Notes under the pieces: model-generated | The model's database searches: none | The model's input: only the letters and a program-made list of their open reading frames with translations | What the model was told of the DNA's origin: nothing | Position numbers and translations under genes: made by a program | Part shown: in pieces, positions 1-9,100 of the stretch | Layout of the letters: each line of letters starts with the position of its first letter | How positions within the stretch are numbered: position 1 is the first letter of the stretch | Assembly: GCA_018815145.1 (NCBI GenBank) | Contig: JAHIYL010000074.1 | Location: 1 to 26,328, forward strand | DNA from: Nanobdellota archaeon | Lineage (GTDB): Archaea; Nanobdellota; Nanobdellia; Woesearchaeales; GW2011-AR15 | Direction: 5' to 3' | DNA: 26,328 nt

Positions 1-188
1 CCGATCTTATTATGTGGATTGGTTGTGAGTATAAACCAAAACGTATTCTGGAAATTGGAACAAGAACAGGCGGATCATTGATTTCTCTGCTTTGCACTTA
101 TTCTCAAAACGATTTTAAAAAAATTGAAGAGATAGTAAGTTTTGATTTGTGTGTTCTGGTGCAGTCTTATATTGTCAGCAGCCGTTGA
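1..188 (+). pseudogene. 3' fragment of a class I SAM-dependent methyltransferase, apparently truncated
   Basis: The frame is open from the window edge (codons begin at base 3) to TGA at 186-188, giving about 61 residues. It includes LEIGTRTGGSLISLL, which matches motif I of class I SAM methyltransferases (an E-x-G-x-x-x-G-G nucleotide-binding loop after a beta strand). About 30 residues later comes VSFDL, which fits the second strand with its acidic ribose-binding Asp. A normal Rossmann methyltransferase would continue for 100 or more residues, but this frame ends 12 residues later in sequence (CVLVQSYIVSSR) that does not look like the fold, and the other plus frames do not continue it. I infer a 3'-truncated gene whose break lies near base 145-165. 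The substrate cannot be told. The 5' part is outside the window. A shortened but functional protein is less likely. Confidence 0.55.
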
Positions 189-304
189 TAGTCGTCTTCT
201 ATCATCAGCTTTTTCAGCATTGATTCTTTTTTGTCTTTGTTTGTTTTGTAGTCACTGCCTGGAGTTTTATCTCCAACAATATCGCTGAGGGAGTCATCAT
301 TCAT
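167..304 (-). CDS. Small charged hypothetical protein, 45 aa
   Basis: ATG at 304-302 and TAA at 169-167 enclose 45 codons. The product is soluble and highly charged, beginning MNDDSLSDIVGDKTPGSDY. It has a Lys/Asp-rich middle and a C-terminal half (KKESMLKKLMIEDDYQRLL) that could form an amphipathic helix. There is no signal peptide, TM helix or recognisable domain. The best support for a real gene is its promoter: an A-rich stretch followed by ATTTAAATAC on the minus strand, centred about 30 nt upstream of the ATG, predicts a transcription start only a few bases before it. The 3' end overlaps the truncated methyltransferase frame tail to tail by 22 bp. I do not recognise the family. It could be an adaptor, an antitoxin-like protein or a spurious ORF. 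Confidence 0.45.
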   Translation of the reverse strand: MNDDSLSDIVGDKTPGSDYKTNKDKKESMLKKLMIEDDYQRLLTI

Positions 305-328
305 TTTACTACTGTATAAGTATAACAA

Positions 329-341
329 GTATTTAAATCTT
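329..341 (-). promoter_or_regulatory. Archaeal TATA box (BRE-like A/G-rich flank) for the 45-codon ORF
   Basis: Read on the minus strand the bases are AGATTTAAATAC, preceded by an A/G-rich BRE-like run (ACAAA). The centre is at about 334.5. The usual archaeal spacing of about 26 nt puts the start of transcription near 308, four bases before the ATG at 304. The core ATTTAAAT is itself palindromic, so orientation is inferred from the flanking purines and the gene position. Confidence 0.45.
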
Positions 342-400
342 TTGTTTTTTGTTACTTTTTAGTGATTATTTAACTTATTAATATTCAATTCTATATAACC

Positions 401-410
401 TTTTTAAATA
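401..410 (+). promoter_or_regulatory. TATA box of the nop5 operon, predicted leaderless start
   Basis: TTTTTAAATA is centred about 26 nt upstream of the nop5 ATG at 432. The standard archaeal TATA-to-start spacing therefore places the 5' end of the mRNA at or within a base or two of the start codon. There is no Shine-Dalgarno-like sequence between 411 and 431, which agrees with a leaderless transcript. Confidence 0.6.
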
Positions 411-431
411 AAACCTATTTTCTAACTTATT

Positions 432-1499
432 ATGTACCTATTTTCAAATTCAGTCGGAACATTTGTGTTCAACCAGAACATGCAGATAAGAGAGAAGATA
501 CTGTTTACAGAAGAAGAGTCAAAAAAGAACACAATTCTAATCGAGAAAGGCGAGACACTTGAGACTGAGAAGAAGTTCCTGGAAAAATTCAAGAATATCG
601 ATGATCTGAGACAGTCAAAAGACGGCAAAAAGCTTCATGTCATCCTTACTGAGATGCAGCAGTACAAAAATGAGCTTCTAACATTGAATATGCTCAATAC
701 AAAACAGAAGATACAGGATTCTGTCACAGAAGATATACTTGTCCAGCAGTGCGTGAATGCAATAGATGAGTATGCAAGAGCTGCAAATCTCCTGGTAAAG
801 AGGCTTCGCGAATGGTATTCATTCTATTTCCCTGAGATCTCAAAAAAGATTGAGGACAATGATACTTTTGTCAAGCTCATCCTTAAGAATTCAAAAAAAG
901 AGATGATGAAAGAGATGAAGCTTGTTTTTTCGATGGGAAAGGACATCCCGGAAAAGGACAGGATCGGCATGATGGACCTTGCAAAACAGGTCAGTTCGAT
1001 ATATGGGTCAAAAGAAGAGGCAGAAATATATCTTGAAAAGATGATGAAGGATAATTATCCTAATCTCACTGCAATTGCAGGTGCTCAGATCGGTGCAAAA
1101 CTCATCTCTTTTGCAGGATCAATCAAGAGGCTTGTCATGTTTCCTGCTTCAACAGTGCAGCTGCTTGGTGCTGAGAAAGCACTTTTCAGGCATATGGTGA
1201 ACAGGCGCTGTCTTCCTCCAAAGTATGGAGTCATCCATGAGCACCCTTTTATCCAGAAAGCTCCCAAATCAATACATGGCAAAGTTGCAAGAGTCCTTGC
1301 TGACAAGATATCGCTTGCAGTAAAGATAGACTACTTCAAAGGAGAATTTAGAGGAGATGCTCTGAGAAAAGAAGTGGAAGAGAGGATTGTTGAGATGAAC
1401 AGGCAGCTGGTGTCAGCCAAAGACAAAAAGTACAAAGAAGAAAAAAAAGACTACAAGAAAAGTGATTTTCATGGAAAAAATAAGAATAGAAACAGATGA
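432..1499 (+). CDS. nop5: Nop5 (NOP56/NOP58 family), C/D-box sRNP scaffold protein
   Basis: This is the core protein of archaeal C/D-box small ribonucleoproteins, which guide 2'-O-methylation of rRNA and tRNA. Nop5 bridges L7Ae bound to the guide RNA and the methylase fibrillarin. The 355-aa length is normal for archaea. Residues 1 to about 90 are the fibrillarin-binding N-terminal domain, about 95-205 the coiled-coil dimerisation region, and about 206-320 the Nop RNA-binding domain. The last has the family hallmarks NLTAIAGAQIGAKLISFAGS, GAEKALFRH (246-254), KYGVIHEHPFI and HGKVARVLADKISLAVKIDYF. The C-terminus is a Lys/Arg-rich tail, also typical. The promoter predicts a leaderless mRNA starting at this ATG. 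The ridA gene begins inside the last 29 bases, and the partner fibrillarin gene is two genes downstream. Identification is secure. Confidence 0.96.
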   Translation: MYLFSNSVGTFVFNQNMQIREKILFTEEESKKNTILIEKGETLETEKKFLEKFKNIDDLRQSKDGKKLHVILTEMQQYKNELLTLNMLNTKQKIQDSVTEDILVQQCVNAIDEYARAANLLVKRLREWYSFYFPEISKKIEDNDTFVKLILKNSKKEMMKEMKLVFSMGKDIPEKDRIGMMDLAKQVSSIYGSKEEAEIYLEKMMKDNYPNLTAIAGAQIGAKLISFAGSIKRLVMFPASTVQLLGAEKALFRHMVNRRCLPPKYGVIHEHPFIQKAPKSIHGKVARVLADKISLAVKIDYFKGEFRGDALRKEVEERIVEMNRQLVSAKDKKYKEEKKDYKKSDFHGKNKNRNR

Positions 1500-1854
1500 T
1501 GCACCTAAGGCAGTAGGTCCTTATTCACAGGGGATTGCTGCAGGAAACATGGTATTTGTATCAGGACAGTTAGGCATAGACAAAGACACAGGGAAATTGG
1601 TTGAAGGAGGGATAGTTCCTGAGACAAAGACGACCCTGGAAAATATGAAGGCAATCCTAGCTAAGGAAGGACTCACATTAAATGACGTGGTCAAGACAAC
1701 TGTCTTTGTATCAGATCTTGCAGAATATCCTGAGATGAATAAAGTGTATGCAGAATATTTTGAAGGGAGCGTTTTTCCTGCAAGGGAGACTGTCCAGGCA
1801 AAGATTGTCCTTGGCGCAAAAGTTGAGATATCATGCATTGCAGTGAAGAAGTAA
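1471..1854 (+). CDS. ridA: RidA (YjgF/YER057c/UK114) family enamine/imine deaminase, 127 aa
   Basis: RidA proteins hydrolyse reactive enamine/imine intermediates released by PLP enzymes, protecting other PLP enzymes; they act as cytosolic trimers. The protein shows the family pattern: APKAVGPYSQGI near the N-terminus, VFVSGQLG, VVKTTVFVSDL, and the C-terminal signature FPARETVQ with the substrate-binding Arg at residue 105, followed by AKVEISCIAV with the conserved Glu at 119. The length is typical for a complete protein. I chose ATG at 1471 over the in-frame GTG at 1462. The family begins about here, and AGTGAT at 1461-1466, similar to the end of the archaeal Shine-Dalgarno consensus, lies just before it. 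The start lies inside the end of nop5, so the two are probably translationally coupled. Related members can have other roles, so the exact reaction is inferred from the family. Confidence 0.93.
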   Translation: MEKIRIETDDAPKAVGPYSQGIAAGNMVFVSGQLGIDKDTGKLVEGGIVPETKTTLENMKAILAKEGLTLNDVVKTTVFVSDLAEYPEMNKVYAEYFEGSVFPARETVQAKIVLGAKVEISCIAVKK

Positions 1855-1888
1855 AAAAGAAAATAAAAAAAGAATTTTAGGATCAACA

Positions 1889-2446
1889 ATGAAAAACACA
1901 ATCCAATTTTTCAATGAAGTGAACAGGTTGAAATCACTCAAGAGAAAAGGCTGGGTAGATAAGGATGTGAAAGACTCAGAATCAGTTGCTGAACATTCAT
2001 ACAGGATGGCTGTTATGGCAGTGTTTTTGACTCCGGAAAATCTTGACAGAGAGAAGATAATCAGGATGGCTCTTGTGCATGATCTGGGAGAGATAGACAA
2101 TGGCGATATCACACCGCATGATGGTGTGAGTGATGATATCAAGCATGCCGGAGAAAAAAAAGGTATTGAAAGGTTGGCATCATATATGGATGAAAAAAAT
2201 TCAGCAGATTTGATCTCGCTCTGGGAAGAATATAATGAGAAAAAGACAAGCGAAGCATTGTTTGTAAAGGACCTTGACATCCTTGAGATGATGCTTCAGG
2301 CAGATGAATATGAAAAAGAGCAGAAAGATAATATCAATCAGGAAAGATGGGATTTTTGGGAGTATTCAGATGAGAGGCTAAAGCATCCTAAGATAAGAGA
2401 GATATTTGAAGAATTAAAAAAGCAAAGGAACGTAATGAAGGGATAG
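1889..2446 (+). CDS. HD-domain phosphohydrolase, HDDC2/YfbR-like (predicted 5'-deoxynucleotidase)
   Basis: This is a 185-aa soluble metal-dependent hydrolase. The HD metal-site residues are visible in order: the first His in ESVAEHSYRMA (H36), the His-Asp pair in ALVHDLGEI (H64, D65), and the distal Asp in FVKDLDILEMMLQADEYE (D128/D130). NGDITPHDGV after the HD pair is characteristic of the HDDC2/YfbR subgroup, whose studied members remove phosphate from deoxynucleoside 5'-monophosphates. The substrate here is inferred. It starts 34 bp after ridA and ends with TAG just 3 bp before the fibrillarin ATG, so it belongs to the same transcript. Its position between nop5 and fibrillarin does not by itself imply a role in RNA methylation. 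Confidence 0.9.
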   Translation: MKNTIQFFNEVNRLKSLKRKGWVDKDVKDSESVAEHSYRMAVMAVFLTPENLDREKIIRMALVHDLGEIDNGDITPHDGVSDDIKHAGEKKGIERLASYMDEKNSADLISLWEEYNEKKTSEALFVKDLDILEMMLQADEYEKEQKDNINQERWDFWEYSDERLKHPKIREIFEELKKQRNVMKG

Positions 2447-2449
2447 GTT

Positions 2450-3127
2450 ATGGAATTATACAAACAGAATTTTTCAGGGATATATGCAAAACAGGGTAAG
2501 AGATTCACCAGCCTATATACAGAGAACCTTGTGCCAGGTGAAGTGGTATATGGAGAAAGGCTTGTTCGGGACAAAGGCATTGAATACAGGGAATGGGACC
2601 CCAAGAGAAGCAAGCTTGCAGCAGCAATACTCAAAGGAGCTGCACAGATTGGACTTGGAGAAGGTGATACTGTCCTTTACTTAGGTTCATCGACAGGGAC
2701 GACTGTCTCGCATGTATCAGATATTGTGGGAAAGAACGGTTTCATCTATGCACTGGATTTTGCACCCCGTGTGATGCGTGATCTCATATTTGTCGCAGAA
2801 AAAAGAAAGAACATCGCACCTATCCTAGCTGATGCAAACCAGCCTTTCAAGTTCATGCATATGGCAACAACAGTAGATTTTCTTTTCCAGGATGTTGCAC
2901 AGAAGAAACAGGCTGAGATTTTCCTCAAGAACTGCGAGCTGTATCTTAAAGAAGGCGGATTTGCATTCCTTTCTGTAAAATCAAGGAGTGAAGACATCAC
3001 AAAAAAACCAGCTCAGATATATCAGGATATCCGTCATAAGCTGGAAAAAGAGATGATAGTTGTTGATTTCAGGGTTCTTGATCCGTTCGAGAAGGACCAC
3101 TGTGCTTTTGTTGTGAAGAAGAAGTGA
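2450..3127 (+). CDS. flpA: Fibrillarin, 2'-O-ribose RNA methyltransferase
   Basis: This is the catalytic subunit of the C/D-box sRNP, transferring methyl from SAM to the 2'-OH of guide-selected nucleotides in rRNA and tRNA with Nop5 and L7Ae. The 225-aa length is typical of archaea. Residues 1 to about 50 are the small N-terminal beta domain, including the signature GERLVRDKGIEYREWDPKRSK. The Rossmann domain follows, with the SAM loop YLGSSTGTTVSH (motif I, about 77-88), ALDFAPRVMRDL (motif II) and LFQDVAQ. The catalytic tetrad expected for the family can be placed at K55, D148, K177 (LSVKSRS) and H217 (KDHCAFVV). AGGGATAGG just upstream, overlapping the stop of the preceding gene, can serve as ribosome binding site. 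The gene is the last of the operon and converges on the giant surface gene with a 22-bp gap. Confidence 0.96.
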   Translation: MELYKQNFSGIYAKQGKRFTSLYTENLVPGEVVYGERLVRDKGIEYREWDPKRSKLAAAILKGAAQIGLGEGDTVLYLGSSTGTTVSHVSDIVGKNGFIYALDFAPRVMRDLIFVAEKRKNIAPILADANQPFKFMHMATTVDFLFQDVAQKKQAEIFLKNCELYLKEGGFAFLSVKSRSEDITKKPAQIYQDIRHKLEKEMIVVDFRVLDPFEKDHCAFVVKKK

Positions 3128-3130
3128 AGG

Positions 3131-3149
3131 AATAAAAAAATAAAAAAAA
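3131..3149 (-). terminator. T-rich terminator of the minus-strand surface-protein operon
   Basis: Immediately after the TAA of the 2745-codon gene the minus-strand transcript reads two runs of 8 and 7 T's separated by one A (plus-strand A-runs at about 3133-3149). Archaeal RNA polymerase terminates at such oligo-T tracts without needing a hairpin. It fills almost all of the 22-bp convergent gap. Confidence 0.6.
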
Positions 3150-6100
3150 TTAATTTTCTTTAGGCTTTTGAGAAGTTTTTTCTTCAGAAGCTTCCTTGGC
3201 TTTCTCTTTTTTATCTGTCTTCTTGTCAGCCTTTTTCTTTTTCTTGTCGAACTTCTGCATTGCCTCTTGGACAACTTCTTCATCCCAGCCCTTATCCATC
3301 AGCGCTTTAAGGACAAACTTTCGTGTATGGCCTTTTTTCATTGCTTTTTCAATGAACTTATCAAGTTTTTCAAGATCTGTATGAGGCACATGCACATCAT
3401 GCTCCCTGAGATCCTTGTGGATGTTTTTCCTGATGAACATCTCATATCCTATTGCTCCGAGCACAAAGACAAGGCATACTCCAACCAGATAGACCAGCGG
3501 ACTGAGAGGTCTTTTATCATCGCCTTCTGGAACTATCTCTTCAGCTTTTGGTTCAGTGACAGGTTCTGGCTTTACCTCAGGTTTTGGGACGGGTGTTGGA
3601 TTTGCCGGAGGCACCGGTTCTTCAGCAGATTTTTTTACAGCAATTGCAAAATAGCTGAGACCAGGACTTTCTGCTTCATAGAAGAACTTGACATCATCTT
3701 CACTTACTAAATTAGTGTCAAGTTCCTTCCACATGCCATTATTGTACCTCAGTAGGACAACATCATCTCTGCCTGCGGTCTTTGAAATGATCCATGCCTT
3801 TTCAACAGAGAACCTGATCTTTGCTTCGATGACATTCTCAGGTGCAGCGATGAATTCAAGAAACTGATATACTTCAAGTCCCAATTCACCTGTTTCTGCC
3901 GGCTGAGCAGAAAGTTTTGTGAGAGTAAGTTTCTGGGTGTTCTGTGCTTCACTGACCTTGAACTCCATGCTGCTTACCGAAATCAGAGCATTGTTGACAT
4001 CCATCGTATATGTCTCACCTGGGGCAACATCGTTCCAGAGCCTTATTACACGGGGGGCAACATAACCTTCATCATCCCAGTTAGGTCTTGCTGTCGGTGT
4101 AGTTGTTGTCGGTGTAGTTGTTGTCTCTTCTTCCTCTTCCGCTTCTGCCTCTGCCTGTTTTCCGATGAAGAATATCGAATACTCAGTTGTTGTGAAGTAG
4201 AACCTTCCATACTGGTTGTTGTTCCTGAACACATTATCAACATAGGCAGCAGCCCCAACATCAGAGACTGTTCCGCTTCCGTGATCTGCATACACATGCA
4301 TGTTTGAATATGGTGCTGCAAAGCCAAGGCTTGCAAGCACATCAGCTTCAACAGTGAAATATACCCTGGATGATGCTGGTGTTCCTGCACTGATATTCAG
4401 AGTGAATATTGTTGCTGAAAGCTGTGTAGCTGCCGGAGTCGAGTTCACTCTCTGAGGCACAGAGACTATCACCGGCATACTTTCATTTAGGCCGGTAAGA
4501 AGTTCAATCACAGTTCCGATAGTTGTTCCTGAAAGATCTGCCTCTCCGTATGCATCAGATGTGGTGCTTTCTTCTATCACAGTATTGTTTATCATGACAT
4601 ATACAGTTGAAGTTGCACTGTATCCATAGTAATCAGTTGCAGCAGCAGAAATGCTGTAATTTCCATCAGTAGCAGCAAAAGTGTCAAGTGTGAAGGTGTA
4701 AGGAGACACGCTGTCTGTTACTGTCTTGAATGCACTTCCCCCGACTCTTGTCACTGTGAAGACTACATTTGCAACACCTATACCTGCATCAGTCGCTGTT
4801 GCTGTGACTGTTGCTGTTGAATTGATTGTTGTTCCGTCACCAGGTCCTGTGACTGAAACACTAGGTGCAGCGGCATCAACAAAATACGTGTAATTCCGGA
4901 TGATCAAATCTACTGAATTGTTTGCATATACCTGCAGATCAAAATCATCAGAATCAACAGTGATTGTTGTTGTATTGGCAGTGATGACTCCGCTTGTTGT
5001 GCCATTATACCAACCATTGACACCATCACCTGATATATACACTATTACCTCTGTGTTATTCTCAAGCATTGTAGCATTTGCTTTTGTAACTGATATTGTC
5101 GGGTCGCTTGTATTGACAACAATTGTTGCTGTTGCATCCTGCCTCAGGTTTCCTGCTGTATCAGTGATGTTCAATGTTATGGTATAGTTGCCGTTTGTAC
5201 CTGGAGCTGTCAGTGTTCCTGAATACCTGCCATTGGCATAGGTCAAAGTCCCTGTTGTACCGTTCAGGAGATATGCAGCAGTTGATGCAAGGCCTGATAA
5301 TGCATCTGATGATGAAACATCAATTGCAAAACCTGCGCCTGCATATGTCTTTGTCGTTCCTAATTTTACTGCAGGAACAGTTGGTGCAACATCGTCATAA
5401 TAGAACCTTTTCTGCTTCTCATTCTCAACATTTCCTGCATTGTCGATTGACCTGTAATAGATTATCTTATCATCCAGGCTAAAATCGACTACAAATGCTC
5501 CGGCAACAGTTGTCCACTGGCCATTTGATACATTTCTCCATTCAGTATGGTTGATGCCTGATTCTTCATCTGTTGTTGTGAAATTGACCAGCACAGGCCC
5601 GTTCACATAGCTTGATTCTGCAGCTGTGACATTGAAAGTCATTGCGGTTGTAGGCTTTGTTGTGTCGACCCTGATCTGCCATGTCGCATTTCCTGCATTA
5701 CCGGCAGAATCTGTACATATGACCTGCCATGAATAGCTTGATCCGCTTGCAAGGCTTGCGCCGAGCGCATATACTTCTTTCATTGTGTTGTTGTTGACAG
5801 TGTGTGTGAAACCTACTGAATTTATTGTCAGCACGCATGTGGCACTGGCTGAAAGCGCATCGACATATGAATAGTTAAGCCGTGGTGTCGCAACTCTCTG
5901 CCAGGAATTATTTGCAGGCGATGAAAGCGTGACTGTCGGTGCAGCCTTATCAAGCAGGGCATATATTGTGTGTGTTGATTCTGGATTTCCTACGCTGTCG
6001 ACTGAAAAATAAGTCACTGTATGGTTTCCTTCTGTTGTTATCTCAATTGTTGATCCTTGGGACCAGCTGCCATCAATGCTGTAATTTGTATAGCTTACCC

Positions 6101-9100
6101 CAGAATGATTGTCTGATGATGTCAGTGTTATGTTAAAATTTGCAGCCTGCCAACCTGCTGGGTTATCATCTGATGTTACTGGTGCTGTTGCATCTCTTGC
6201 AGCATATACTGCTGCAGTGGTCTCAATATTTCCTGCATTGTCAACTGCATAATAGCTTATTGTATGATTGCCGGAATCATTTATCTGCACATATGTGATG
6301 CATGGAGATGAAGGTCCGCAAGACACATTGACCCATGAGTCTGAATTGATCCTGTAGAGCATGCTTTCAACTTTTGAATCTGCATCAGTTGCATTCAGTG
6401 TTACATTGAAATTTGCCACTTGCCATCCAGCTGGAGCAGTAACTTCAGTTGACGGAGTCACTTTATCAAGAAGTGCATAGACTGTGTTTGTGCTTTCCTG
6501 GTTTCCTGCATTGTCGACAGTGTAATACTGTATTGTAACATTTCCTGTTGTTGATATTGCTATAGTTGTTCCTGTTGTCCATGTACTTCCGCCATCTGTG
6601 CTGTAGTTTGTGTATGACACTCCGGAAAGCGATCCATCACTTGGTGAAAGGGTTATAGTGAAATCACTATTCTGCCATCCGGCCGGGCTGTCATCTGTTG
6701 TTGAAGGTTTTGCAAGATCAAGTGCTGCATAAATAGTATGTGCACTTTCAGGATTTCCTGCATTGTCAACAGCAAAATAAGTCACAGTGTGATTGCCTGA
6801 AACAGATATGTTTATTATCTGTCCCTGGAACCAGTTTCCGTCAACACTGTAATTCACATAGGCAACACCTGTTGTTGCATCTGTAGCATTCAGAGTGATA
6901 TTATAGATTGAGTTCACCCAACCTGCACTGTAATCATCTGTTGTTGAAGGAGCAGTGTTATCTACACTGACATTGACATATTCTGTCGCGTTCTGATTGC
7001 TTGCTAGATCTGTTGCTTCGATATGAAAACTGTGATTGCCATCAGATAGACCGGTCGTGTCGTAATTCAACACATAGAAACCATCTGTCAATGTCATCTG
7101 CTGCTTGTTGCTTGTGTTCTCATCAAAATAAACATAGACTCCGCCTGTATCCATATTTGAATCTGTGACAGTTGTATTGACAAGGATTGTTGACCTGACT
7201 AATCCAAGAGGTGTCGGATTGGTCAATGTTACTGAAGGGTTGCCATTGTCAACTGTGATGTTGTATGATTCTGAATCCATCTCGCCATTTGTATCATTTG
7301 CCCAAACATATAACATATAGTTCTGACCATTGATCCAGAGCCCGTCTGTTCCAATATTATTTTGAACATCTGTAAACCCAAGAACAATATTTGCATTTCC
7401 TGTTCCAATGGTTATATTCGAAGTGCTTCCAGATACATTTGATGTTAGTTTTACAAACCCGCTGGAATTATCTGCTGCGAGTGCAGAGAACTGCTGATTT
7501 ATCTGTGCTGATACATTTGCTGCATCCAGAGCAGTACTTGTTGGAGTGAATGTAACCTGTACCAAATCTCCATTCACATAAACATCAAAGGTATCATTAG
7601 CAGCAATAGCATTACTTCCGGAATCATTCTGGTTCTGCGTGAAGCCAAGCACAGTGTTAGCAGTCCCACCACCAATAGTGATATTTGATGCAATTCCTGA
7701 TTCATTGGACAACAGGCTGACCTGTCCGCCATTATCAGAGGCAAATTCAGGGAAGGTCTGTGCATTGATCTGGGTAGATACATTAGCCGCACTCAAGGAT
7801 TCACCCAGATTAGTAAAAGTGACAGTGTACTGCGCATTGTCTATCCAAAGAGTGAATGTCTTGTTGTTTGTTATTGCATCGCTACCGCTGTCATTCTGGT
7901 TCTGTGTGAATCCAAGTACTGTATTTGCTGTTCCTCCGCCAATAGTTATATTTGATGCAATTCCTGATTCATTAGACAACAGGCTGACCTGTCCTCCATT
8001 ATCAAAGGCGAATTCAGGGAAAGTCTGTGCATTAATTTGAGTAGATACATTTGCAGCGCTCAGCGATTCGCCCAGGTTTTCAAAGGTCACAGTGTACTGC
8101 ACACTGTCTACCCAAAGTGTGAATGTCTTGTTATTTGAGATTCCGGCTGTTCCGCTGTCATTCTGGTTCTGCGTGAAACCAAGCACGCTGTTGGCAGATC
8201 CTGCACCAATAGTGATATTAGATGCAATTCCAGATTCATTTGATAGCAGCCTGACCTGGCCTCCGTTATCAGAAGCGAATTCAGGGAATGTCTGTGCATT
8301 GATCTGAGTGGATACATTAGCAGCGCTCAGAGATTCGCCAAGGTTTTCAAAAATGACAATGTACTGCACACTGTCCACCCATAGGCTGAAGGTCTTATTT
8401 CCAGAGACTGCATCGCTACCGCTGTCATTCTGGTTTTGTGTGAACCCAAGTACTGTATTTGCTGTTCCTCCGCCGATAGTGATATTGGAAATAATTCCAG
8501 ATTCATTTGATAGCAGCCTGACCTGCCCGCCGTTATCAGAAGCGAATTCAGGGAAGGTCTGTGCATTGATCTGGGCAGAGACATTGGCAGCACTCAATGC
8601 TTCGCCAAGGTTTTCAAAAGTAACAGTGTACTGCACATTGTCTATCCAGAGGGTGAATGTCTTGTTGTTGGTCACTGCAGCTGTGCCAAGATATTCATTG
8701 CTAGTGAACCCAAGTACTGTATTTGCTGTTCCTGAACCAATTGTTATATTAGATATCATTCCAGTCTCATTGGACAGAAGCTTAATTTTTCCGCTGCTGT
8801 CAGAAGCAAACTCAGCAAAAGTCTGTGCATTGATCTGTGCAGATACATTGGCTGCACTCAGAGATTCACCGAGGTTTTCAAAAGTCACAGTATACTGCAC
8901 ACTGTCTACCCAAAGCGTGAATGTCTTGTTGTTAGGGATCACATCAACACCATTGTATATGCTGTCTGTTGTAAATCCTAATTCTTCCATCAAACTGCCG
9001 TCTCCAATCGTAATCTGGGAAGATGCACCAGCTGTCTGGGATATCAGAGTGACGTTTCCTGATGAAACCTCTGCAAATATTCCGCTTATGTTTGCATTGA

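Noticed and set aside
1462..1470. GTG at 1462 as the start of ridA
   Set aside because: It overlaps the likely ribosome-binding bases AGTGAT, and the family start fits ATG 1471.
3168..3710. 180-codon plus-strand frame downstream of fibrillarin
   Set aside because: Phe/Leu/Cys-rich composition is the mirror of the Lys/Glu-rich C-terminus of the minus-strand giant; no start signal.
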